From contig JAPDOI010000374.1 of NCBI GenBank assembly GCA_029168955.1, positions 248,001 to 312,000 on the forward strand: a DNA stretch of 64,000 bases, written 5' to 3'. The position numbers were made by a program, and so were the translations under genes. A model generated the notes under the pieces. That model was given only the letters and a program-made list of their open reading frames with translations. It made no database searches and was not told the DNA's origin. Positions 1 to 12,074 of this stretch are shown here, one piece after another (the first letter of the stretch is position 1; each line of letters starts with the position of its first letter). Source of the DNA: Aplectana chamaeleonis (Eukaryota > Nematoda > Chromadorea > Rhabditida > Cosmocercidae).

Positions 1-180
1 CAGAAGTTACAAGCCTCGGACAACTCGTCCACCATTTTCCTTAGCTCAATCTTTGAGGGACCATACCTCCGTTCCCAAAAGGTCACGAACGACTTCAGAG
101 ACATCATTAGAATCAGCGTGGGGCGCTTTTCAAGATAGGCGGAAAAACAGAAAAACGATTTTCATCGTGAACACTGCCTT
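1..180. mobile_element. Right end of a TTAA foldback MITE, cut by the window edge
   Basis: The segment ends in GTGAACACTGCCTT followed by TTAA, the right terminus shared by the copies at 8479-8963 and 15760-16242. Phrases inside it (CAACTCGTCCACCA, then a GATTTCAGA-like stretch and ATCAGCGTG) also occur in the related copies at 8968-9440 and 14158-14641. The left end lies outside the window. Confidence 0.6.
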
Positions 181-1617
181 TTAACAGGGTAAATCGACCA
201 CGCTGGACTCAAATATCTTACTCTCAAGACTCCTAGTTCTCACAATTGACGACTTCTGGCGAAACCACACCTGAGAAAGGTGTTTTCCCGTATAGTGTAG
301 CGGTCTTCAGCGTTCATCTGAGATGGTGAAAGTGAATATATAGGGTGAGTCGACCCCGCGCAACTCGAATATCGACTCTCGTGACTCAGAAAACATTTGC
401 AGAAATCATTTTGCATTTAGTAGTCAAACTGTTTCGGACTTTTCGCATGGAGGATTCATAAGCCTTGAATTTTATTCTGAAAAGACCTTTACTTTACCCA
501 TAACTTCCTAATTAAACTCCGTGACTTGTAAATCAGGTAAATCAGCCTTTCAGTTTAATCGCAATGTATATTTGAAATCTACGTGAAAAACTGCTCCTGA
601 CGGTATTTACTCACAAACACTTTAGTTCAAATGGTCTTCGTCCAAAGATCAAACCGCACGTTTCTACCCCTCCGGAGCTAACACTCCTCCCCCCTTCGGG
701 GGGCCACACCCGCTTCGAACCCTGATCTTTGGCTTATAATTTCCTGCCAAATCGGCGGGTTCTTTTTTCGACAGGAGAGTTGGACCAGATGAGCACAGTA
801 CAGTCGAGCGACTTTTGTTGGCCAAGCTCCTGTCACAAACACATTTGCATGAGCGAAAGTCTCTGAAGAAGAGGAGGACGATGTGCTCTGCGAACCAGCA
901 CACATTGCGTTGAAAGAAGGCCACGTCAACTTCAGGATCAAACGATGGTTAAATATTATCACTCGCACTACATATACACCTCTCAGAAATTATCCGCTAA
1001 TAGATCTTCTTTATCCTGATCTACAGTTGCCACTTCATCCACTTTTTTTTCAGGCTGATCGTGGTTGTTCTTCGTTGATGAACGTTGATGGTCTTCCCGA
1101 TCGATGCGAGTCGGAAATATCAAAATTACCTTATTTGAAATTGGAAAACTACCTTCGGCATTTACGAATGTCCAATGCCTTGGGATGAACATCGCAAACG
1201 TTTTTGGTAGCAACCTCTCTTGCAGAACCCAAAGAGCATGCAATGCCGGGTGTGTACCTATTCTGGCATTTAGCTGGTCAGTTTACCCGAAATAACAATA
1301 AAATCCAAATGTCTATATAAGGGAATAAGTCACTATAACCATACATATCCTGAACACGCCTCTAAACCAAACATTAAGCTGATAAATGACAATCAAATAT
1401 TGACATGGGCAGAAACGACATTACTTTCTGGTCCTTCTTATACTTCGAGCTCCTTATTGTTGGGGGAGATCAAGAAAACACTTCAAACATCAGAATACAC
1501 CTAACACAAACTGGTTACAGATCGCGCAAAATTGAACAAGATGTAAGATGACAACTCCACCAAGCAACCAAAACGATCGTGTGCCTTGAGACAACCAGAG
1601 ACGTGTACCCGCCTCTG
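181..1617. other. Intergenic, no supported gene
   Basis: Open frames here are short and overlap on both strands with no recognisable domain. A TTTTTTTTCAG acceptor-like site at about 1043-1051 precedes an open stretch to 1188, but no matching donor or conserved residues are visible. A GC-rich short palindrome (CCCCCCTTCGGGGGG) sits near 689-703. Confidence 0.5.
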
Positions 1618-2095
1618 AAGCCTAGTTTTGACTGCATCGCTGCTGTTTTTCATCGCAGCGATTTCACACCCGCTGCTGCAGCGATGTGGCAGCGGCAGCG
1701 AATCTGTTCATAGTGCATAGCCTCACAGATGATCGAAGAAATTCAATCAATCAGTGAAATTAATGGCTGATAATTATCAATAACACGTTTCGACCTGTAA
1801 ACACTGGCCTTGTCATGTGAAAGGGTCAACGTTCACTTGACGAAACGTGTCATTCGCTGGCGATCACTCCATCGCTGCCATTTTGGCCGCGATGGAGCGA
1901 TGGTCAGCGACCGTTGAGAATCGCTCTTCAAGCAGCGATGCAGTAAAACATAGGATTTCGTCGCCGCGGCCCAGCGATGTAGGACGTTTGCAACGAAGCG
2001 ATCACAATTGGAGCGGCTTTCCATTACGCGCGATGAAAAAGGAACAGTTGTCCCTCGCATGGCCGCAGCGACCACCTGCAGTCAAAACTAGGCTT
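1618..2095. mobile_element. Foldback element with 18-bp terminal inverted repeats
   Basis: The ends AAGCCTAGTTTTGACTGC (1618-1635) and its exact complement (2078-2095) bound 478 bp. The interior is full of the motif GCAGCGATG/CATCGCTGC on both sides, so most of it can fold. The centre holds ACACGTTTCGACCTGT and a second ACGAAACGTGT in opposite orientation. There is no ORF of note. Superfamily is unknown; no clear target duplication was found. Confidence 0.7.
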
Positions 2096-4041
2096 GAGAC
2101 GACTGCCGGCTGACAACGGGACAACCACAGAATTATCAAGTAAGTATTGAGCATTGGAATAAACTCTGTGCACGTACGTATAATATTTGCGCATTGTGTT
2201 TGCTACAAAGAGTCCGCAATAAGGAACGCAAAGTATCAGATATGTGCTGACTGCATGTACTCTGCGTCTAATATGTACATACCATACATAGTTATATGCC
2301 ACGGTACGTAAACAATGCACTATATCCGGAATACGACCGGATCTTGTATTTTTTATTGCCATCATCATGAGGCGATTATAATTACTCTGTGACGGAAATG
2401 GAAGCAACTCCATCCGGTTTCGCAAGAAAACATCAAAAATTACATAGCAGGAATCCTGAAAATTAATGCGACAGATTTTCTTATGTAACATCAGGCGTTG
2501 ACTGAGAAAATGACAGGGAAATTCAGCAGTGAGGATCATTCATCAAGAGACTCTGCTAAAACATAGAAGAGAACGACGAGGTATAGAACACTGTCAAAGA
2601 TTTCGAAGAGGTCAAAACTATGTCTGTTCACTTACTGTCCGTGTCATTCAAGAAGAAACCAGTACTCAGCTATTGGGCATGTACTCAGCTAATCATTCGA
2701 TCGATAGCCATCTTCGCTTCGTTTTACCTCGTGCAATTTATTCTGAGAAGCGGCGTCGAAGCTTCCGTATTGAATGACACTTACCATAAGTGCATTCAAT
2801 CGGAAACCTTAGCCAGCGTTCCTGGAAACCAAACAGTATTCCTTTTATACTTTTTTTGCAGACAGACAGAGTTATAGTAATCCTATGTACTTAGCAGTAG
2901 CTACTATCACGTAGGGATACATAGTTTGAGTTTAGAAAAGCTTGATTATGAACCATTCTAGGCTTTGAGCTAACTTGTCATGAAAGCTTCCAGAATTCCT
3001 TAAGCAGAATAGAATAGATGCAGCTGGGTTTGTTGCAATGCTTCTCATGCAGGAAAACTCCACCTTTGTGCATCCTCACAAGAAAAAAGATGGCTGGCGA
3101 CTAAAACTAAATTAGAAAAGGGCGACCGCGGACAAGTTTCGTGAGATCACTAGCCTGAGTCTATGGAACGCGAGTTTTGGTTGAAGCGCAGGATTTTCCC
3201 TCTACATAGACCCAGATTCGTAACAGTCCTGGTCGGAGCATTTTCAACCTTGAGATTTTTTTGCGCAACATCTTGTGTGTAGCGCGTACCCTGGATATGA
3301 ATTGCGATTGTAATGTATATTGAGAAAATCAGATACAAGTTCTCAAATAAAGCTTCAAAATAAGCATTTTACTATTCCAGAATTGAGTAATCACGATTAC
3401 CATGTACTACGAAATGGATCTGTGGCGGCCCTTCGCCGACCATCTCTGCCGTTATGGGCAGTGTTGATATCTCACTGGGTAGCCGAGATTTCTCGCGAAA
3501 AGCTAGCTAGGGAGTGTTAGAAGGAATGAGGATGACTAACGAAGCCTGCACAATCGCATTTGTCGACAAGGTGACGAAGGTACGACGATGTGATCGAATA
3601 TATCATATCTAATACACTGAGGTATAGAGAGGAGATTGGTCACTTGCCAGAATCGATGACTTCGAAAGAGACCGTAGCATAGATTTTGGTACTCTGTGGA
3701 ATAAGAGCCAGAGACTTCGTGTTGAGGGTAGAACCGAACATGCCTTTGCTCCACCTTTTTCATGTACTGTGTATACAAACACGAGGGCGTGCGTCGCTCA
3801 GTGAATCGCTAGGTGTTAGCTTTGACTGGTCCAGTAGTCTCCTTGCAGAGATTAGTCTAGTGAATGGAAGGGGCTACAGCTCGATCGAAACAATGGTTGT
3901 TCAATGATCTCGTGAACGCCGCACTGCGCGTCCCAATAATTGAGCCTGATCGATTCTCTGGACCAGGCCTAACAAGGGGACCGTATTCTATGTGATAGAG
4001 AGTGCTGTTTGATCAACGTGTTCATTTCTGTGCGGAGTTCA
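2096..4041. other. Intergenic, no supported gene; one diverged repeat
   Basis: Positions about 2693-2775 resemble the repeat at 17143-17220 (shared order CATTCGATC, AGCCATC, CTTCGTTTT, GCAATTT, AGCGTCG-like). The open frame at 2620-2877 with two hydrophobic stretches overlaps this repeat and is probably not a gene. Confidence 0.45.
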
Positions 4042-4490
4042 TACAATACCGCTGCTATCCAAGGGAAAAAATGGGCTCCAAAGTGCTTTGTTTTGAAATC
4101 TGAAAACGCTGAATTGTACAGCATGTCGTGAACCAGTCAATCGTGTGAGAGTATTTGTCGAATTATGGGAGGAACTTTATTCTCCAAGGTAAAATACATT
4201 TTAATTTTGACAATGCTAGAGATCGCGTACGGTTGTTTTTTGATTGAAAAGAGCTCGTTATATTGTGATAACATTATCAAATTCATAACTAACTCTACCT
4301 TAAAAAAGGGTTTCCATGAGTGAATTCCGAACTTGTCTCATATAGTTAGATAGATTGTGGCACGGTGAACATTTTGGTCCTTTCGAAATTGAAAACAAAG
4401 CATTTTGAGGCGAGTTGGGTCCAAAAGACGCTTTAGTTGCCCACTCTGACAATTTCGTCCATTTTTCCCTTGGATAGCAGCGGTATTGTA
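4042..4490. mobile_element. Foldback element
   Basis: A 32-33 bp arm at 4042-4074 (TACAATACCGCTGCTATCCA...) is repeated in inverse at 4459-4490. A second inner pair (AAAGTGCTTTGTTTTGAAAT-like at about 4078-4103, inverse at about 4379-4404) shows that the complementarity continues inward with decay. No coding content is recognised. Confidence 0.6.
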
Positions 4491-5200
4491 GCTCCGTGTA
4501 TCCAAACAAGAAGACCTTTTCCAATAATTCAGTGTACACATAAGAAGGTGGAGATAAAAATGAATTCTGATGAGATAACTGGAGGCGAAAATTTCACATT
4601 TTACATGCGTGGTAATAATCATTGTCCATCCCATGAAGAGGCCGTTGCTCGTCAATGGGGTTCTACGCGGCTGATTGCACTTTAAATTGAGCCCACTCCT
4701 CAGGAACTTTTTTTCTATTCTGGATAGCTCTGTTTCGATATTGTTCTCATGTTGAATAAGTGGGTACTGGAAAGGGAGTACCAGTTTTTTCTCATTTTTT
4801 TTCAAACATGGAACGAGTTTGATTGCTCGGCTTCTTATCGTTTAGAGTTCTAGCCGAAAGGGCGCGCTGACCTAATTCCTTCACACCCACCCTGTTTTTT
4901 TGTCAGGTATACGTGAACTGCTTTACCGAACTGGTTTTTTTTTGTGAGAGCGGAGAGCACATGCTTGGCGTCTGTTGCTAGAAACCTTTTTCACCATGAA
5001 CTTTTGGGATTCTAAACACACAGTAGTGTCGACAGTAAAAAAATTCCATCTAATGAGACGCAAAAGGTTTTTTTCTGCTCTCGAATCTCTGAAACGTCGA
5101 ACGCTGATCTTTGAAGCGTACGCGGTATTAAAAAAGGAATATCTACTACGCTGCTCTCATAAAACGGGTGCAACAATTTCAACCAAAGCCATATAAAAAT
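4491..5200. other. Intergenic, nothing recognised
   Basis: AT-rich sequence with poly-T runs and short unrelated open frames on both strands. No inverted ends or domain signatures were found. Confidence 0.4.
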
Positions 5201-5202
5201 TA

Positions 5203-6444
5203 TTCATTGTACGAAAATTTCATCATTTTTAATTTTTTTCAACTTTGTTGAAAAACAAGTCTAATAAACAAAATAATCACCACAGTTATCCACAACAGTG
5301 GCCCATCGATTGGGTAGGTCGCCGATGCCCTTCGCCCAGAACTCCGGGGGGGACTGCGACTCGAAGACGTCCGCGATGTCGGATTTGAGGTTATCGTAGT
5401 TGGTGAATTTTCTTCCGGCCAAATGGTGCTTCAGCGGGCGGAACAAGTGGTAGTCAGAGGGGGCGAGGTCCGGGGAATACAACGGATGGGCAACTGTCTC
5501 CCAGCTGAGCGTCGACAACTTCTGCTGGGTCTCTTCGCCACGTGGGGGCGCGCGTTGTCGTGCAGCAGGTGGACCGAGGCCCGTCGGGGACGCTTTTCTT
5601 GGATGGCGGCGGCTAGTTTCTCGAGCTGATCGGCGTAGATAGAGGCGGTGACCGTCCTGCCTTGCGGGAGCAGCTCGAAGTTCAGCATGCCCTTGGTGTC
5701 CCACCAACAGCAGAGCATGATCTTCAGCGGGTGCAGGTCGGCTTTCGGCGTCGTCGGCGGCTCTTCTCCGCGCGGGATCCAGACGGCACGGCGGGCGAAG
5801 TTGTCGTAGAGGGCCCAGCTCTCATCCCCAGTGACCAGGTCCTCGAGAAACTCCTTGCGATGCGGACGAAGGAGGAGGGACTGGCAGACGGCCACGCGGC
5901 TCTGCTTGTTAGCGTCCGTCAGACGGTGGGGGATCCAACGGGCCAGAACTTTGTGGTAGCCGAGTAAGTTGAGTCGATTGTGGATGGTGGACTTGCTGCA
6001 GCCGAGCGTCGTCGCCAGTTCACAGGTGGTGGCTTCCGGCTTCTCCTTGATACAGCGACGGACTTCGTCATCATCCACAGTAGAAGGCCTCCCGCTGTGC
6101 TCCCTGTCCTCGAGGCTCGTGTCGCCGCTCTCGAAACGATTGAACCAGCGGCTGACTGTGCGTTGGGACACTGCATCCTCCTTGCACGCTCTGCAGATGT
6201 TGGCGACCGCGGTGCCCGTGTCGTTGCCCAGCAGCCACTCGTAGTACACGAACGTACGAATTCGACCTTGGTCCATTTTAGCTTGTACTGGTAGCTAGAC
6301 GCGGCGACTGCGCCTTATATACCCCTAGCGTAGAACTTTGGAGAACCTTCTAGAAGGTTCTTACACTTGCCTGATATTATAACAATTCTAAGGAAAATTA
6401 TAGAATTTTGAAAAATCTCGGACAAGAATCATTGTACAACCTGG
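5203..6444 (-). mobile_element. mariner transposon, about 1.24 kb, non-functional
   Basis: The transposase lies on the minus strand. The right end reads, from outside in, TA then CCAGGTTGTACAATGATTCT, a plausible mariner terminal repeat. The left end at about 5201 has TA and a weaker match sharing TTGTAC, so the left terminal repeat is degenerate or slightly misplaced. The whole element is strikingly GC-rich in its coding part compared with the AT-rich flanks, which suggests a different base-composition history (inference: fairly recent arrival, possibly by horizontal transfer, as is common for mariners). Confidence 0.8.
5261..6276 (-). pseudogene. mariner transposase (DD34D type), frameshifted
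   Basis: Start ATG at 6274-6276. The N-terminal part has a helix-turn-helix region with WFNRFESGD and a REHSGRPS linker, then WIPHRLTD. The catalytic core shows VTGDESW (first Asp), LHDNARPH (second Asp) and, in a different frame, YSPDLAPSDYHLF (third Asp), the mariner D,D34D signature. The first frame runs 6276 to 5431 and loses homology after HVAK. The correct C-terminus is read in the frame ending at 5261 (motifs SPDLAPSDY, WAKGI, LPNRW). The shift is one base near 5530-5545. Total length would be about 345 residues, normal for the family. The protein would cut and paste the element at TA sites, but this copy cannot make the full catalytic triad. High G/C at third positions sets it apart from its surroundings. 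Confidence 0.9.
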
Positions 6445-6446
6445 TA

Positions 6447-6995
6447 TATCATTAGGAGGCAATTCGGAATGTGGGCTCGCAGAATTCGAAAAAGTTTTCA
6501 TCTAGGAAAACTACAAGTGCCGGGCCATTTTATCACCCTTGGCCAGTGTATCCCCTACAAGAGATTGCGCGGCTATTGTATGTAAACTCCGGCGAATCTC
6601 CAGTGAGCTTTTTAATTGGATTATCATCAGCAGCGGACCGGTGTAATATAGGTGGTTATGAGCATGTTCCGAATAAAAAGCCACTGCACTCAGCTATGAG
6701 AATCGAAATCAAGAGCTTGCTGGAAATGCCCCAAAGCTTATGTTCATAGATACCCGGCATGTCACCTCGTTTAGGACCCAGCTTTTGAATGATGGAAACT
6801 GCTGAGCAGTTTAGATGACACGGATACGCTTTCTTGTTGAATACCCCGACGTCAGCATGGAGACCTTCTCCTGGCCTTTTTTACTTGGATGCATAGAAGC
6901 CAGACAGAGGGCGCGTAGAGCAGCGAGGGAAGAAAGGAGCAGAGAATATCCCCATACGTTGAAGGTCCAATTATGCGCTGAACGTTAGATTGTAA
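6447..6995. other. Intergenic, no supported gene
   Basis: One open frame (6471-6749, plus strand) has no recognisable domain and no splice context. No repeats were matched elsewhere in the window. Confidence 0.4.
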
Positions 6996-7582
6996 TTAAC
7001 CCATACCCGACCACGCCTAATGTTGAGTGACTGAACGTTCGGACTGCGTGCAATATTGCGTCACCGTTTACCGTGTCCTACCGGTGGGACACGCTGGCCT
7101 GAATAGCATCCCACGGGTAATTCCTTTTTCTTTATTGTGTCCACATTGTAGCTAGCAACGATGGTCGGACAGTACTAGAGTTTGAGATTCCGAGACGCTT
7201 TCGTTACCAAGAAAGAATTACTCAAAGCCAAAACGGGGTAAACTGAGCTGCAACGCTTTCAGAAAAGTAAACGAGTTTCAAGCGAGAGGTTTCATCTAAG
7301 GAACCTAAAAGCTAGCAATAGAAGGAAGGAGAAATCCCAATGTGCTCCCACATGATTTTGGAACGTTCTCAATATATTGTTGCATTTGACCTACTGTTGG
7401 AACATGAGGTTTTATTTAGGTCTTGGGTAGGTCGAGGTATTGATTATATGTAGGTTCGAAAATAGTTTCTTGTGGCGGAGAAATCGATTTTTGAAAAGGG
7501 TGTCCCACCGGTGGGACACACGGTCCGAAGTGGTAGTCAACGCGTGTCCCATCGGTGGGACACGTGGTCGTGAATAGGTTAA
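6996..7582. mobile_element. Foldback element carrying three 20-bp palindromes
   Basis: The ends are TTAACCCATACCCGACCACG (6996-7015) and an imperfect inverse at 7563-7582. Inside are three copies of the palindrome GTGTCCCACCGGTGGGACAC: 7500-7519 exact, 7073-7092 and 7544-7563 with one change each. The rest is non-coding. Confidence 0.55.
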
Positions 7583-8162
7583 CCTTCGAGATGATAGTCC
7601 TTCATTATTGTCCAAGCTTTCACGATAATTTTCAATTTTGAGATTAATTGCTAAAGCGACTAATCGGTCCCCGGGCAGAGTTGATATGTAGAAGAAATTT
7701 TAAAAAAATGCTTTAGAAGTACATTGATTGCTCTAGTCTCACTCCGCCCTAGTACTCCCCGTGGAGCTGCTTGTCGAGTAGGTCAAATCCTTTGTTTACC
7801 CGTCCTTTCAATTCCTCAGCTATTTGTTGTTTCTTTTTTCCTTCGCACTCTAAATGACACTGTTTTGCATGATATACATATATTTTCATTTTTGATTAAC
7901 ACATTATTCCGGCCGTAACAACAGGAAGCTCGCTCATCATACCGCACAACTAGTCCAGACCCAAAAAAGTACTTTACACTTAATGGACCACGTGTACACA
8001 CTGTGCACACACAGCTTTTTTGACCCTGGGATCTCGTTTCCACACTGCGCACCCACGCCATAAACTCGATGTTTTCGTTTTACTTCAAGAAAAACGGATT
8101 CCTTCTGATTATTGCTGAAATATCCATTCTTAGGCTGTTCACGACAATTCTCGTTCCAGTTT
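7583..8162. other. Intergenic, nothing recognised
   Basis: AT-rich, short open frames only. No domain or repeat match was found within the window. Confidence 0.35.
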
Positions 8163-8474
8163 ACACTCAAAACAACGCGTTGGCAACCAAGTGTAACCAA
8201 ACCTTCGAAGAAACAGCGAGAGAAGCACTAAAACGTTTTATTTTAGTGACATTGTTCTCTGACCTGGACTAGTTGTCCTACTGGATGAGCATGTTCACGG
8301 TGGTTGTCACTGGTAAAAAATGGGGCTAGTCAAAAATGGATGAATATTTTAGACAAACAGGGCAAACAGCATTAGTTAGGGTCCGAAGGAAAGAACGGAG
8401 CGATAGAGAGTAGAGAATTGCAAAAGACGGTTCGCAAAAGAATTAATTGTCACAACGAACAGTTCCAGTGAGAC
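8163..8474. repeat. Dispersed repeat fragment, second copy at about 15795-16110
   Basis: Shared phrases in the same order include GGTGGTTGTCAC, GAATATTT, AGAGAGTA and AGAATTGCAAA. The MITE at 8479 is inserted immediately after this fragment. In the copy at 15760-16242 the same sequence lies inside a TTAA foldback, so this is probably the body of a related element whose right part was displaced. Confidence 0.55.
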
Positions 8475-8478
8475 TTAA

Positions 8479-8963
8479 AGGCAGTGTTCACGATAAAAAT
8501 CGTTTTTCAGTTTTTTCACCCATCTTGAAAACGGTCCCTTGCTGATTCCAATGATGTCTCTGGAATGGTACAAGACCTTTTGGGAACGTAGTTATGGTTG
8601 CTTAAAAATTGAGTTTGGAAACATTGTGGACGAGTTGTACGAGACTTGCAACTTCCGTCATTTGCAGCCGATGTATGTGAAGTGACCTGAGTGCAGAGAG
8701 AAGTTGAGAATGAAGGGAAGAACGGGGCTATTGAGCGGAAATCATCGCTTATCTCACGATCTCGAATTTTCATTTGTTCTCGTCGGAGGGCAGGCATTTG
8801 GCTTTTGACGTTTGCCTTGCACTCAAGGTGGACCCTTCGGGCACTTTTGGGGCTCTTCCTGGCTCGTTTTCATGTGTTCTTTCGGCGTCAAGATTACAAT
8901 GTGCCCCTCCACTACCCATTCCTAGTGGAAACTGAAACACAATTTTAATCGTGAACACTGCCT
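8479..8963. mobile_element. TTAA foldback MITE (AGGCAGTG ends)
   Basis: Preceded by TTAA (8475-8478) and starting AGGCAGTGTTCACGAT. It ends GTGAACACTGCCT at 8963, followed by TCAA, a one-base variant of the target. The terminal inverted repeats are about 17 bp and the interior has no coding content. Piggybac-type and palindromic nematode MITEs use TTAA targets (family knowledge), but no transposase for this family is in the window. Confidence 0.75.
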
Positions 8964-8967
8964 TCAA

Positions 8968-9440
8968 AGGCACAGTACACTCTCAGACATAAATTTTGTG
9001 ATTTTTATTTATTTGTGTACTAGATCCCTCCAGTATAACACGTGCTAAGTGCGAGATCTCAATTCCTTCAAATAAACGAGATACAAGCGACCACCACAGG
9101 CCCGGCTCCCTTCGCCCACCACCACGTGCCACACCCCATACCATATTTCCGAACTAGGAAGTAACTAGATGGATGTATGAATTCTCAACGAGTCGTCGTT
9201 CTTCAGTCCATTGCCGGACTGTCTCCATATCCTGGCTCGCTCTCGCGCAACGATTGCGTATGAAGAGAAATACAGGCCTGAGACAACTCGTCCACCAATT
9301 TTTCACCCTGAAATTATGGGAATTTTTAAGGAGGCATGAGGGGTCCTGAACGATTTCAGAGGTACCACTGTGATAAGCGTGGGACTCTTTCCAAGATCAG
9401 CATGAAAACTGAAAAATAACTTTCTGGATAGTCTGTGCCT
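8968..9440. mobile_element. TTAA foldback MITE (AGGCACAG ends), adjacent to previous
   Basis: Begins AGGCACAGTACAC and ends CTGTGCCT followed by TCAA. It aligns along most of its length with the copy at 14158-14641 (shared GCGACCACCACAGGCCCGGC, GAGTCGTCGTTCTTCAGTCC, GGCCTGAGACAACTCG). It shares the single TCAA (8964-8967) with the MITE on its left. Confidence 0.75.
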
Positions 9441-9467
9441 TCAAGTGTAGACTGAAATAGTCAGAAA

Positions 9468-9939
9468 AATGAAAACAAGTTGCACGTAACATAAAAGAAC
9501 TAAAACAAGTTACTTGCGACTTATCTCAGGTCATTTCAGTTACATGCAACATACCGTTAGGATACCGCGTGCAGTGCGCCTCCGATATGTTACATGTAAT
9601 TTAAATTGCACAGGATTATTCTCAAGGAACTTAAATTGGACAAGATATATTTCCGAGAGGAGTATACGACGCACTATCGGGGTCACGCTTAGGACTCGCG
9701 TTGCTGTCGGATCAATTAACCGAGTTTGATGCTCCTAAAACCCCACTAACAGGAAACGCCCCCCGCAACGTTTTTCGCGTCTGGGGCGCGTGTCGTCTGC
9801 GTCGCATGATGGCCACCCATGATGAAAATGTAAATGTAAGTTACATGTAACATAAGTGTAGCTTACATGTAATATAAATGTAAGTTACTTGAGACATTGA
9901 AGTAAGTTACATCTATATTACAAGTAACTTGTTTTCATT
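9468..9939. mobile_element. Foldback element rich in TTACATGTAA motifs
   Basis: The left end AATGAAAACAAGTTGCACGT is matched by an inverse at 9918-9939 (AAGTAACTTGTTTTCATT). Both flanks hold repeated TTACATGTAA/CATAA units (strong at 9838-9930). The central 9690-9830 part is GC-richer and unique. No coding potential. Confidence 0.5.
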
Positions 9940-9954
9940 TCCCCGAGTAAGGCA

Positions 9955-10053
9955 TTGTCCTTCGCAGTTTCTTCGTGATATTTGGGAGAATTGGTGGCCA
10001 ACTCCGTTTTCAGGTGAAAAACTCGACAACGAAAATCATCGTGAACACTGCCT
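9955..10053. mobile_element. Truncated right end of a TTAA foldback MITE
   Basis: Ends ATCGTGAACACTGCCT, identical to the right terminus of the 8479 family. The left half is missing or replaced by the TTACATGTAA foldback just before it. Confidence 0.5.
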
Positions 10054-12070
10054 TTACATGAACTCGGATTGCTGAGTATTTCGACAGGTTGGAGTGGAGA
10101 AAAAAAGAGCGCCTATGCGCTCTTAAGGAGAAAGGAGATCCTGCTTTTATTAGAGTGGATTGACTTAGCTCAACAGCTTTTTATTTTATCCTGTCGACAT
10201 CTAAGCCGCCACTTCCGAGAAATCAATTAAACACCAAACTTGAGCAATATTAGCAATAACAAAATTGATACTTTCAAGACTAATCCGCCCAGAAACGCGC
10301 TGTCGCCAAGAGATGAGCCGGAAAATGCGATCATCAAGCATGTTAATTTTTCAAAGCGAAAGAAGGAATTAACCGGGACTAAGAGAATCATCGAGAAGTA
10401 GAAGAAAAAAATCGGAAGCGAACAGGCAGAAAAGCAGGGGACCTTTTGCGCCCAAGCAAGTCGGCTTATGGGCTCGCGCTGGATTTGATTAGCGTTTTCC
10501 CATCACACGTTTAACCCTCAAGCGTTTTTTTCGGGTACCGACCTTCGGTAAGCAACAAGGCAGATTCAGAATACAAACATGTGTCGGGAAATACTTGTTC
10601 ATATTTGTGTGTATCTGCCCTGTAGAGCTATGGCACCGTGAAAGGTAAATGGGAAAATCGAGGCAAGTAGGCAGACGTAATCAACACACTTCTGGAAAGC
10701 TATGTGAAAAATCTTGCTCCCTCTCATAACATTTTGGAATTGTTGCGAAGTCCATTTCCAGGAGCTCACCAAAGTCTTCCAAGAGTTGTTGAAAATCGTG
10801 CCCGCAAGTTGCGCATTCTCATGCGTCCGCTTCTGCAACTCATGGTAGGTTTTTAATCGCAACATTTTCAAAACTGATCCGTGACCCTCTCAGCGGTTGA
10901 CTTCAACTAAAAATCGACCATCTCGTCTTGTAACTATTAGCTATTCGAAGGAAAGGGGGACTCGCAATATAATCCGTTTCTCGCACAATTGTACAATACC
11001 GAGCATATTTTTTGAAAAAGCGTTTTGCAGCGGTTTAGAGTTGCAAATATGCAATTTCTGATAAACTTCTGGTGTTGAGTCTATCATTTTGTAATACTAT
11101 AGTATAGGACTAAATGAAAGCAACCCAGAAATGACTTCAAAATTGAAATTGGACCACTTTGAAGCAAGTTATGGGCTTGCGGCGGTTTGTGGGCGCAAAA
11201 AGCGCCGCAAAACCCTTTCTTTGCAAAAAATTTGCTCGGCACTGTAGCTCTTTTCCGCCGGACCGTCTTGAGACAAAACGGTTGTTTAGAGGGGCTTATT
11301 ACTTTGATAACACGAATGATTATTTTGGTGGTAGTTTGAATGACGGATTATCTTATGCTGTTCTTAAGTAGAGTTCTTACGTGCACTGCGCTTGCGCCAA
11401 CGCACGATGAGGGACGCAAGGTATGTACATATTTGCGTGATCTCTGCCGACTGTACGTACGAACAAAAAAACCATATGGGACCAATATGTGGGACTTGTA
11501 ATCAAAATCGGCATTCAATGTGCGTCCAATGAGCGTGAAAATGTCAAACAAGTCGCAGATCACGAGGGCAAGAATGGGAGAAAGGCAGCATGTCACGGAA
11601 AGCATACAGTTAGGGTTCGACAGCGCTGCATTAACAATCTGATTATTGTCTAATCTTCCCTGAGGCTCTTTCGAGATGTCGCCTTCGCTCGAGTTTTTAT
11701 ACCCGGAAGGGATGGTGAAGTAGTGCTGCCCGAATCAAGAGGTGCTCCGTTAAATCGCTTCAGCTGATGGTCTGAGAAATGAAAAGAGCTGGGATAGATG
11801 AGCACACGTTTATAATGAGGAGACTATGCGTGTAACTAATAATATCACAAGATAAGAGATATGATACACAATAAGTTAGTTAGTTGGCTTTGTTAACAAA
11901 AAATGTAGACACAAAATTATGTCTCCGTCGCTGAAACGCTGAAATTAGAAAGACGCTAGCAACATGAAAAAAAAAATCATGTATACGCTTTAACGATTCT
12001 CTTCAGGCCAAAAGCAGTAGTGTTCAGACAATGCATAAGAATAAACATGACTCAGTGAACATAATTACGT
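10054..12070. other. Intergenic, no supported gene
   Basis: AT-rich. Open frames at 10599-10871, 11159-11371 and 11348-11605 show no domain, no splice context and no partner copy in the window. Confidence 0.4.
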
Positions 12071-12074
12071 GTAT

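Noticed and set aside
700..740. tRNA-like GGTTCGAA on the minus strand
   Set aside because: No T-stem complementarity and no cloverleaf around it.
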